Position numbers and translations under genes: made by a program. Under the pieces are notes generated by a model. It saw only the letters and a program-made list of their open reading frames with translations, did no database searches and had not been told where the DNA came from. A DNA stretch of 64,000 nucleotides from Saprospiraceae bacterium (GTDB taxonomy: Bacteria > Bacteroidota > Bacteroidia > Chitinophagales > Saprospiraceae), in contig JAIXOO010000465.1 of the NCBI GenBank assembly GCA_027486765.1, forward strand, positions 1 through 64,000, in the 5' to 3' direction. Numbering within the stretch: position 1 is the first letter of the stretch; each line of letters starts with the position of its first letter. Positions 28,226 through 35,329 of the stretch are shown piece after piece.

Positions 28226-28316
28226 CCCACGGCTAAAGCCATGGGCTAGGTTTGTTATGTTGCCTCCCACGGATAAATCCGTGGGTTGGCGGAAATCCCA
28301 CGACTAAAGTCATGGG
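28226..28316 (-). repeat. Three related REP-like hairpins in the nuoF-nuoG gap
   Basis: Three 20-base hairpins at 28226-28245, 28266-28285 and 28297-28316 share the plan CCCAYG-NN-TAAA-NN-CRTGGG. On the plus strand the first reads CCCACGGCTAAAGCCATGGG. The stem bases beside the loop change together (GC/GC, GA/TC, AC/GT), keeping pairing. At one position, hairpins 1 and 3 have C-A on the plus strand, which is a U-G wobble on the transcribed minus strand. They fill the 119-base gap between nuoF and nuoG. Such short hairpins resemble REP sequences mobilised by REP-associated tyrosine transposases; no such transposase is in the window. Confidence 0.82.
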
Positions 28317-28323
28317 GTGTTTT

Positions 28324-29682
28324 TTATACGGTTACCTGTTCAATCGGTTCAGCGGAGCGACCCATGCCGTAATTGCGGCGGGTGGCTTCTTGGGGCTGGA
28401 GGACGTGCCACTCGAACTCGTCACGGAAGTGACGAATGGCAGCAGCTACAGGCCAAGCCGCAGCATCTCCAAATGGACAGATGGTGTTGCCTTCAATTTT
28501 GCGTTGTACATCCCACAGCAGGTCGATGTCTTCCATGCGACCGTGACCGTGTTCCAGGCGGTGTAAGATTTTTTCCATCCAACCGGTACCTTCCCGACAA
28601 GGGCTACACTGGCCGCAAGATTCGTGGTGGTAAAAGCGAGAGAAATTCCAGGTATTGCGCACCACACATTGGTCTTCATCAAATACGATGAAGCCACCTG
28701 AGCCCAGCATACTGCCAGTGGCGAAACCACCATCGGCCAGCGACTCGTAGCTCATCAGGCGTGGCTCACCTTTGGCAGTTGTTGTGATCAGGCGTTGGGG
28801 CAGAATGGGAACTGAAGATCCGCCAGGCACCAGGGCCTTGAGTTGTTTTCCTCCTTTGATGCCCCCACAATATTCGTCGGAATAGATGAATTCCTCAACT
28901 GGAACGCCCAATTCGATTTCGTATACGCCAGGCTTGTTGATGTTGCCGCAGGCAGAAATCAACTTGGTGCCCGTACTGGCTCCGATGCCAATTTTGGCGT
29001 AAGCCTCGCCTCCTTCATTGATGATGAAAGGGACTTTGCAGATGGTTTCAACGTTGTTGACGATAGTAGGGCAGCCCCACAAACCTTCTACGGCCGGGAA
29101 TGGGGGTTTGATGCGGGGATTGCCCCGCTTGCCTTCCAACGATTCAATCAGAGCAGTTTCTTCACCGCAGATATAAGCCCCACCACCGGGGTGGACGTGT
29201 AAGTCTAGTGAATAGCTGCTGCCGAGTACATTCTCACCAAGGTAACCTTTGGCGTATGCCTCATCAATGGCCTGCTGCAGGATGTGCATAATGTACATGT
29301 ACTCACCACGAATGTAGATGTAGGCCGTACGTACGCCCAAGGCAAAGCTGGAAACAATCATGCCCTCAACCAGCAGGTGAGGGATTTTTTCCATCAAAAG
29401 TCTATCCTTGAAGGTACCGGGTTCTGATTCATCGGCATTGCAGAGCAGGTAACGAGGTTTGTCGCTGCCTTTAAAAATGAAACTCCACTTCATGCCCGTT
29501 GGAAAACCAGCGCCACCACGGCCACGCAAACCAGATTTTTTCACTTCTTCGGTGACTTCATCGGGTTGCATTTTTTTCAATGCTTTTTCCACCGAACGGT
29601 AGCCACCGTTTTTGATGTATCCTTCAATCCCAGTGATCTCAGGTTTATTGATGTGCTCGGTCAATATTTTCAACCTACTCAT
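28324..29682 (-). CDS. nuoF: NADH-quinone oxidoreductase subunit F
   Basis: A 452-residue subunit that binds NADH and FMN and one [4Fe-4S] cluster. Visible motifs are GLRGRGGAGFPTGMKWSF (nucleotide site), CNADESEPGTFKDR (FMN site), PPFPAVEGLWGCPTIVNNVE, and the cluster motif SCGQCSPCREG near residue 355 with a fourth Cys in NTICPFGDAA near residue 400. Its start overlaps the nuoE stop by four bases. Confidence 0.97.
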   Translation of the reverse strand: MSRLKILTEHINKPEITGIEGYIKNGGYRSVEKALKKMQPDEVTEEVKKSGLRGRGGAGFPTGMKWSFIFKGSDKPRYLLCNADESEPGTFKDRLLMEKIPHLLVEGMIVSSFALGVRTAYIYIRGEYMYIMHILQQAIDEAYAKGYLGENVLGSSYSLDLHVHPGGGAYICGEETALIESLEGKRGNPRIKPPFPAVEGLWGCPTIVNNVETICKVPFIINEGGEAYAKIGIGASTGTKLISACGNINKPGVYEIELGVPVEEFIYSDEYCGGIKGGKQLKALVPGGSSVPILPQRLITTTAKGEPRLMSYESLADGGFATGSMLGSGGFIVFDEDQCVVRNTWNFSRFYHHESCGQCSPCREGTGWMEKILHRLEHGHGRMEDIDLLWDVQRKIEGNTICPFGDAAAWPVAAAIRHFRDEFEWHVLQPQEATRRNYGMGRSAEPIEQVTV

Positions 29683-30188
29683 AGCTGTGTGGCGTTTTGT
29701 CTGAAGGCCTCCAATAGTTGATCAATTTTCTCCTCGGTCAAAAACTCGTGGTATTTTTCACCCACTTGCATCATTGGCGCGTAACCGCAAGCCCCAAGAC
29801 ATTCCACCGTTTTGATGGTGAACATACCATCTGGAGTAGTTTCTCCATCCTGAATGTTCAACTTTTGCTCCAGGTACTTGACAATGTTGTCGGAACCAAC
29901 CAGCATACAAGGCCCGGTACGGCATACTTCCAACACATTTTTACCAACGGGATGCACGTGAAACATGGTGTAAAAAGTAGCTACTTCGTACACCTCAATG
30001 TGCTGAATATCGAGCAACCCAGCCACATAGTCCATTACTTCTACGCTGATCCAACCGAAGTCTTTTTGAGCCAGGTGCAGAATGGGCAAAATGGCCGATT
30101 TCTGCTTTCCCTCTGGGTAGCGCTTAATCAGCGTTTGAACCTGGGCCAGACGTTCTGGTGAAAAAGTTATGTTTTTTGTCTCGATCAT
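29679..30188 (-). CDS. nuoE: NADH-quinone oxidoreductase subunit E
   Basis: A 169-residue thioredoxin-like subunit with one [2Fe-2S] cluster. The ligands are Cys 89 and 94 (CRTGPC) and Cys 130 and 134 (CLGAC). The N-terminal helical part has QKSAILPILHLAQKDFGWIS, usual for the family. It is translationally coupled to nuoF by a four-base overlap. The 86-base gap to nuoD holds a palindrome. Confidence 0.96.
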   Translation of the reverse strand: MIETKNITFSPERLAQVQTLIKRYPEGKQKSAILPILHLAQKDFGWISVEVMDYVAGLLDIQHIEVYEVATFYTMFHVHPVGKNVLEVCRTGPCMLVGSDNIVKYLEQKLNIQDGETTPDGMFTIKTVECLGACGYAPMMQVGEKYHEFLTEEKIDQLLEAFRQNATQL

Positions 30189-30217
30189 TGATCAACTTTT
30201 AACATCACTACTGAAAA

Positions 30218-30274
30218 AGGCTTTCGTCGTACGGGTACCCCTCGCGGGTACCCCGGCACCCGCGAGGAGTGCCG
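30218..30274. repeat. GC-rich palindrome in the nuoD-nuoE gap
   Basis: The arms CTCGCGGGT (30241-30249) and ACCCGCGAG (30258-30266) form a perfect 9-bp stem within a GC-rich patch that also repeats GGGTACCCC. It ends directly at the nuoD stop. Its composition is like the palindrome inserted in the VCBS gene at 7817-7837. Confidence 0.7.
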
Positions 30275-31489
30275 CTACGCATCTAGTTCGCCCGCAATCA
30301 CGTTCATGCTACTCATCGTCAGAATGGCATCTGAGAGCATCGAACCCTTGATCATTTCGGGGAAAGCCTGGTAATAAATAAAGCAAGGGCGTCTGAAATG
30401 CAGGCGATAGGGCTGGCGACCACCATCACTGATGAGGTAGAATCCTAATTCGCCATTGCCACCTTCTACTGCGTGGTATACTTCACCTTTAGGGACATCA
30501 ACCTCACCCATCACAATTTTGAAGTGCCAAATCAGAGCCTCCATTTTGGTGTAGACGTCCTGCTTGGGAGGCAGGTAAAACTCGGGTACATGGGCGAAAT
30601 AATCTCCTTTGGGCATTTGTTGCAACTTGGCGTAGGCTTGCTCAAGGATGCTCAAACTTTGCCAAATTTCTTCATTTCGCACACAGAAGCGATCGTAAAC
30701 GTCCCCGGATTGGCCAATGGGAATGATGAAGTCAAAATCTTGGTAGGAAGAATATGGATTCATCACCCTTACATCGTAATCCAAACCAGCAGCGCGCAGG
30801 TTGGGCCCGGTGAAACCATAATCGAGAGCGTCTTCCACACTAATGCCACCAACGCCAATGGTCCTGTCCATGAAGATGCGGTTGCGAGACAACAAACCTT
30901 CAAATTCTTTCCACACCTTGGGGAATTCATCCAAAAACTTGCGGATGCGGCGCATCACATTGTCATCAAAGTCGCGTTCAAAACCGCCGATGCGGCCTAT
31001 GTTGGTGGTCAGGCGTGATCCACAAATGGCTTCATAAATTTCGTAGACATGCTCCCGTTGCTGGAATACGTAGACGAAACCGGTTAAGGCTCCAGTATCT
31101 ACCCCAACCACACTATTACAAATCAAGTGATCTGTGATGCGGGCCAATTCCATGATGATCACCCGCATGTAGTCCACCCGTTTGGGGGGTTGTACATCCA
31201 GGAGTTTTTCTACAGTCAACTGCCAGCCAATGTTGTTGATGGGGGAGGAGCAATAATTGAGCCGGTCGGTGATGGGGGTGATTTGGTAGAAAGGCCGGTG
31301 CTCCGCCAGTTTCTCGAAAGCGCGGTGAATGTAGCCAATGGTGGCCTCACCGGATACGATGTATTCGCCATCCATTTGCAGCACGTTTTGGAAAATACCA
31401 TGCGTGGCTGGGTGGGTAGGACCTAGGTTGAGCGTGTTGTACTGCTTTTCCTCTTGGAGTCCGGGTGGAGTGGTTTGTAATGTATCCAT
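30275..31489 (-). CDS. nuoD: NADH-quinone oxidoreductase subunit D
   Basis: A 404-residue, 49-kDa-type subunit that lines the quinone site. It shows LGPTHPATHGIFQNVLQMDG, IGYIHRAFEKLAEHRPFYQI (with the Tyr/His quinone-site region), DRLNYCSSPINNIGWQLTVE, GALTGFVYVFQQRE, and RLHFRRPCFIYYQAFPEMIK near the end. It ends close to the expected family length. The ATG shares one base with the nuoC stop (TGATG). Confidence 0.97.
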   Translation of the reverse strand: MDTLQTTPPGLQEEKQYNTLNLGPTHPATHGIFQNVLQMDGEYIVSGEATIGYIHRAFEKLAEHRPFYQITPITDRLNYCSSPINNIGWQLTVEKLLDVQPPKRVDYMRVIIMELARITDHLICNSVVGVDTGALTGFVYVFQQREHVYEIYEAICGSRLTTNIGRIGGFERDFDDNVMRRIRKFLDEFPKVWKEFEGLLSRNRIFMDRTIGVGGISVEDALDYGFTGPNLRAAGLDYDVRVMNPYSSYQDFDFIIPIGQSGDVYDRFCVRNEEIWQSLSILEQAYAKLQQMPKGDYFAHVPEFYLPPKQDVYTKMEALIWHFKIVMGEVDVPKGEVYHAVEGGNGELGFYLISDGGRQPYRLHFRRPCFIYYQAFPEMIKGSMLSDAILTMSSMNVIAGELDA

Positions 31490-32001
31490 CAGCGGCCAAA
31501 ATATTTGTCGTCTTTGTCGGTGCGGGTTCCATCTTCGAGTGGATACTGCTTCAACAAAGGATGATAGTCCATATCGTCAACATTCAGGATGCGGCGCAAA
31601 TCAGGGTGTCCGATGAACCGAATGCCAAAAAAATCAAAAGTTTCTCTTTCCATCCAGTTGGCAGCTTTGAACACTGTTGTGGCAGTAGGTACCACTGGAT
31701 CATTGGCTGGAAAAAAGGTGCGCAAGCGCAAACGAACATTGTGCACTAGGCTATGCAAGTGGTAAATAACGCCTAATTCCTGTCCGCTTTGTTCAGGAAA
31801 ATGGACACCACAAAGGTCAGTCATGAAAATGAACTGGAACGCAGCATCTTCCTTCAGCCATTTGATGATGTCGATCACGTCTTCACGAGGCACGTTCAAC
31901 GAGAGCAGACCAAATGGTTCATCATGGCTAAGAATTTTACCCGGGAATTGGGCAGAAAGTCTTTCCACAATTGATTCGTGGGTAATATCGGTAGCAGTCA
32001 T
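31489..32001 (-). CDS. nuoC: NADH-quinone oxidoreductase subunit C
   Basis: A 170-residue, 30-kDa-type subunit. Family features are FIFMTDLCGVHFPEQ, LGVIYHLHSLVHNVRLRLRT and the strongly conserved WMERETFDFFGIRFIGHPDL followed by RRILNVDDMDYHPLLKQYPL. NuoC and NuoD are separate genes, unlike the fused form in E. coli. It overlaps nuoD by one base and lies 12 bases after nuoB. Confidence 0.96.
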   Translation of the reverse strand: MTATDITHESIVERLSAQFPGKILSHDEPFGLLSLNVPREDVIDIIKWLKEDAAFQFIFMTDLCGVHFPEQSGQELGVIYHLHSLVHNVRLRLRTFFPANDPVVPTATTVFKAANWMERETFDFFGIRFIGHPDLRRILNVDDMDYHPLLKQYPLEDGTRTDKDDKYFGR

Positions 32002-32013
32002 AATGGACTTCGA

Positions 32014-32553
32014 TTATTCAATGCCGTAAGAATTCAACAATTGTTGGTATTCATCACTATTGCGGCGGCGCAAAGATTCGTTTTTAATCAACTCCTGGAT
32101 CTTCATCACCCCATCAATGATGGCTTCTGGGGTAGGAGGGCAACCTGGTACATACACATCTACCGGAATCACCTTATCGATGCCCTGCAGAACACTGTAT
32201 GTATCAAAAATTCCCCCTGAAGATGCACAGGCACCCACAGACAATACCCAGCGAGGCTCAGCCATTTGCAGATAAACCTGCTTGAGTACTGGCCCCATCT
32301 TTTTGGCAATGGTACCCATCACCATGAGCAGGTCGGCCTGGCGGGGTGAAAAGCTAAGGCGTTCGGAACCAAAACGGGCCAAATCATAGTGTGCACCCAT
32401 GGTTGCCATGAACTCGATGCCGCAGCAGGAAGTAGCAAAGGGAAGGGGCCAAATGGAGTTGGCACGGGCCAAACCAATGGCTTTATCAAATGAGGTGGCA
32501 AAAAAACCTTGTCCAGTGTGACCTTCGGGACCTTCAACCAGTTTAACAGCCAT
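32014..32553 (-). CDS. nuoB: NADH-quinone oxidoreductase subunit B
   Basis: A 179-residue subunit holding the terminal cluster N2. The ATG at 32553 is chosen because it gives the normal N-terminus (MAVKLVEG); the frame extends 29 codons further upstream into a palindrome without family similarity. Cluster ligands are the tandem Cys 43-44 (TSCCGIEF), Cys 109 (GACASSGG) and Cys 138 (PGCPPTPE). Confidence 0.96.
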   Translation of the reverse strand: MAVKLVEGPEGHTGQGFFATSFDKAIGLARANSIWPLPFATSCCGIEFMATMGAHYDLARFGSERLSFSPRQADLLMVMGTIAKKMGPVLKQVYLQMAEPRWVLSVGACASSGGIFDTYSVLQGIDKVIPVDVYVPGCPPTPEAIIDGVMKIQELIKNESLRRRNSDEYQQLLNSYGIE

Positions 32554-32560
32554 TATTGTT

Positions 32561-32604
32561 GAGTTATGAGTGATGAGCTGTGAGTGATGAATCACGCACA
32601 ACTC
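32561..32604. repeat. Imperfect palindrome in the nuoA-nuoB gap
   Basis: GAGTTATGAGTGAT (32561-32574) is an imperfect inverted copy of ATCACGCACAACTC (32591-32604); two five-base blocks match perfectly. The middle repeats GAGTGATGA. It fills the 65-base gap between nuoA and nuoB. Confidence 0.55.
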
Positions 32605-32618
32605 TACTTGTTTTTGAA

Positions 32619-32993
32619 TTACATCTGCCCTTTTTCCCAATTAAGGGCTCCTTTTTTCAAAACATAAAGGTAGCCTAGGAACAGGGGAGCAATGAAGAGC
32701 AGCATCTTCAAATAACCCGTTCCACCCAATTCCTTAAAATTGACTGCCCAAGGATAAAAGAAGATCACCTCCACGTCAAACAACACGAAGAGGATGGCAG
32801 TAAGGAAATATTTGATGGAAAAAGGCAAACGAGCGTTACCTACCGATTCAATTCCACACTCAAATGCTTCTGCTTTTTGAGCGGTGTAGCGTTTGGGACC
32901 CAGCATGTGGGTGGCCACCATCGTAGTGACAACGAAACCTCCCGCTACCAGCAGTTGAATCAAAATTGCGATGTAATCAAATTGAATCTCCAT
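32619..32993 (-). CDS. nuoA: NADH-quinone oxidoreductase subunit A
   Basis: A 124-residue membrane subunit with three helices, the first gene of the operon. The family signature is [20 protein letters not shown], which contains the loop Cys near the quinone site, followed by [20 protein letters not shown] with its conserved acidic residues. A very close promoter box is described separately. Confidence 0.96.
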   Translation of the reverse strand: MEIQFDYIAILIQLLVAGGFVVTTMVATHMLGPKRYTAQKAEAFECGIESVGNARLPFSIKYFLTAILFVLFDVEVIFFYPWAVNFKELGGTGYLKMLLFIAPLFLGYLYVLKKGALNWEKGQM

Positions 32994-32997
32994 AGTT

Positions 32998-33030
32998 CAA
33001 ATGTATTTGGGCGATTACCATTGGAACAAC
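32998..33030 (-). promoter_or_regulatory. Putative nuo operon promoter
   Basis: On the minus strand, GTTG (33027-33030) is followed after 21 bases by TACATTTG (32998-33005), a match to the Bacteroidota TTG-N17-23-TANNTTTG promoter. Only four bases separate the -7 box from the nuoA ATG, so transcription would start at or beside the start codon. A second -7 match at 33110-33117 could give a leader of about 115 bases instead. Confidence 0.45.
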
Positions 33031-33331
33031 TGGCACGAACAACCCATGAATTTATTCGTGGGAAAGTGCAACTTGTTCAGTCAAAATTGTGTCAATGGGA
33101 ATTCGAAGGCAAAAGTATCAAAGCATTTTCAAATAATAAACAGTATTGCAAAGTAAAGGTTTGGAATGAATTTATTTGTACGAAGTCTAAATAAAAAATC
33201 TAAAACACTGATTATTAGTTTTTTATGTTTTCAATTGATACTGAAAATACAGTTTGATTTGGAAAAAAAATCAAAAGCGGAATATAATGTGGAGGATTGG
33301 GGAAGTGTTAGAATAAGGTTTCCTGTTTTAA

Positions 33332-33370
33332 TAAAAAAAAACGCCGCTTAAAAGGAACTTTAAGCGGCGT
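33332..33370 (-). terminator. Terminator of the surface-protein operon
   Basis: A perfect 12-bp stem (ACGCCGCTTAAA at 33341-33352 with TTTAAGCGGCGT at 33359-33370) is followed on the minus strand by nine T residues. It lies 35 bases after the stop of the last gene of the operon. Confidence 0.92.
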
Positions 33371-33404
33371 TAGAGTAGGAGAGAGCCCCTACAGCAAAAG
33401 ATAG

Positions 33405-35279
33405 TTATTTTTTCTTCAGAAACTTCTGATCAACTACTCCCCATTGAGTTAAGTAATTTGGATCTCTCCGCATTTCCTTAATGGTAGGGATTGGGTCATT
33501 CAAAAAAGCATCCAGTTTTGGGCTATTGTCGAAATTACGGCCTTGCTTGGCCAATTCAGCCTTGGTTTGTTGCATGATTTGTTTGATGGCATCCGCGTTG
33601 TTGTCGAGGAATTGGTCAAACTCTTCATCAGTCATGAGCTTCATTGCTGGAGCAGTAGTACTATTGAACGCAGGTGCAGCAGCCGTAGCTGCGCTGATTT
33701 CTGTACTGCTGCGCAAGGGGGCTTTGCCTTCCAGATAAGCAAGGATGTTGTCTACCTTATTGGAGATTTCTTCAACTTTTGGCGCCAGGTCATTTGAGTT
33801 TAGGCCAACTCCAATGTTAACGTAGTTGAGAGGTGCGTCTTTGGCGGCTTGCCAAGCTACACCTACCACTTTGCTGTAGTCAGAAATCATCATTTTAGCT
33901 GGGTTCACTGCAATACCGATACCATCGTTGTTGCCGGAAGGAATGATGTAATCACCTACATCAACTTTGCCTGCAACTTTCACGGGGACCTGGCCCATAA
34001 ACGCCACTTTTTCGAAGAAGGGCTGCTGGTCAGGTTGAGGTGCATTACCCAAAACGATGGGGCGCCGTGAGACCACCATGAAGTGCGAACCATTGCTGGT
34101 ATTGAGCGAAACTTTTCCACCATTCACGGCTACAATGTCTCCAAAGTGCAGGTCTTTTTCATCCTTGGCGCGCTCCAGCCATTCGGCATAGTCACCTGAT
34201 CCTGATTCATAAGTAACTCCAATATTGGCTCGAATTCTGGACTCCCAGGTTGACCATTCGACTGCCAAAGCCGCGGCCTCAACGCCGATGACTACGGCAT
34301 TGGCCGTTAGTGCTACTCCCGCAGCAGTAAAGCCAGGGGTAGCGAAGGCCAAGATAAGGGTTGCTGCAGCTGCTATCGCTGCTGCATACAGACCAGCTGC
34401 TTCCGCAATGGTTGCAACCAAGGTAGCCGCAAGAGAAACCGCTGTTAAGGTAAAGAGTGCAACTTGCGTTTGGTATTCTGGACTGGCTTCCAGTTCAGGA
34501 ATGGTTTGTCCTTCTACCCGGCCCCAGATGTCTTCATCATCAGCAAAAGTCAAAAAGTTGTTGTCCCCATCTCTGGAACCATTCACTTGAATGTAAATGC
34601 CCTGATCGCTGCCTTCAACAGTCAAGGGATAACTCGCTTTGTCACTATCCACACCACTAACGCCACTGATGATCTGCATTTGCCCCTCTTTGGTTAGTTT
34701 AACCCGAGTGACATTGTTGGTTTTAAAAACCAAATCCTGGTTGTCCCGAGTACCCAAAAAGTGGGTTGCAGGCCGGGTTGCAGTGTTTCCACCAGTGTGC
34801 CAATAAATGGACTGGTTTTTTTCGGTTGGCAATTCAATGGCAGTAGATTCATTCACGAGTTGGGATGCTGTAGCTGCGTGAAAAGCATAAGGTACTGTAC
34901 GCATTTCAGCACTACCCATCAAAGCGAATTCACGGCCGCCGGCAGCATCTAAAGCCACCTGTAGCCAAATCTGCTCCGTAGCCCAAGGAATCTCAGTCAA
35001 TGCACCTACCGACTCTTTTCCCTCTCCAATAACCAAGCTAAACAAACCCAGTTCATCGGTCGTTACCTGATGGATTTCGGAATAGTGAGATTTGATGCCA
35101 CCATTATCGGAACTGAAAGAAATTTTGAGCGCAATGGGTTGTTTGGCCAACAATTTGCCAAAGGCATCGCGCGCAACTGCCTGATAATTCATACCCGGGA
35201 TGGCACTGCTGGTTTGCCCCGATATAGCATGGATCAACAAGACATTCAATATGCTTAGAATCAATAAAATCTTTTTCAT
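33405..35279 (-). CDS. Secreted protein with phage-tail-like C-terminal domain (paralogue A)
   Basis: A 624-residue protein with a signal peptide (about residues 1-21). The N-terminal domain, with GMNYQAVARDAFGKLLAKQP and VTTDELGLFSLVIGEG, is widespread in secreted Bacteroidota proteins of unknown role. A hydrophobic, Ala-rich helical stretch follows (residues about 270-346). The next part (GVTYESGSGDYAEWLERAKD, then HFGDIVAVNGGKVSL and RRPIVLGN) resembles the Peptidase_G2/intramolecular-chaperone type domain at the end of phage tail and fibre proteins; this is my recognition, not a search. A charged tail contains DEEFDQFLDNN and RRDPNYLTQWGVVDQK. There is no T9SS sorting domain. A close paralogue lies 50 bases upstream; this copy has a longer Ala-rich region. 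Function unknown. Confidence 0.85.
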   Translation of the reverse strand: MKKILLILSILNVLLIHAISGQTSSAIPGMNYQAVARDAFGKLLAKQPIALKISFSSDNGGIKSHYSEIHQVTTDELGLFSLVIGEGKESVGALTEIPWATEQIWLQVALDAAGGREFALMGSAEMRTVPYAFHAATASQLVNESTAIELPTEKNQSIYWHTGGNTATRPATHFLGTRDNQDLVFKTNNVTRVKLTKEGQMQIISGVSGVDSDKASYPLTVEGSDQGIYIQVNGSRDGDNNFLTFADDEDIWGRVEGQTIPELEASPEYQTQVALFTLTAVSLAATLVATIAEAAGLYAAAIAAAATLILAFATPGFTAAGVALTANAVVIGVEAAALAVEWSTWESRIRANIGVTYESGSGDYAEWLERAKDEKDLHFGDIVAVNGGKVSLNTSNGSHFMVVSRRPIVLGNAPQPDQQPFFEKVAFMGQVPVKVAGKVDVGDYIIPSGNNDGIGIAVNPAKMMISDYSKVVGVAWQAAKDAPLNYVNIGVGLNSNDLAPKVEEISNKVDNILAYLEGKAPLRSSTEISAATAAAPAFNSTTAPAMKLMTDEEFDQFLDNNADAIKQIMQQTKAELAKQGRNFDNSPKLDAFLNDPIPTIKEMRRDPNYLTQWGVVDQKFLKKK

Positions 35280-35329
35280 ACCCTTACAATTTAATCAATA
35301 GGAAAACTAGATTGACTCCCGTTGCTGAC

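Larger units (their letters stand above)
32994..33404. other. Intergenic region upstream of nuoA
   Basis: 411 AT-rich bases between the end of the surface-protein operon and nuoA, both on the minus strand. It holds the upstream gene's terminator (33332-33370) and nuo promoter candidates: TACATTTG at 32998-33005 and TACTTTTG at 33110-33117, both exact TANNTTTG on the minus strand. A plus-strand reading frame at 33166-33351 has no family features and runs into the terminator stem, so I do not call it. Confidence 0.6.

Noticed and set aside
33166-33351. A 61-codon plus-strand frame upstream of nuoA
   Set aside because: No recognisable features, low-complexity AT-rich composition, and it runs into the terminator stem of the opposite operon.
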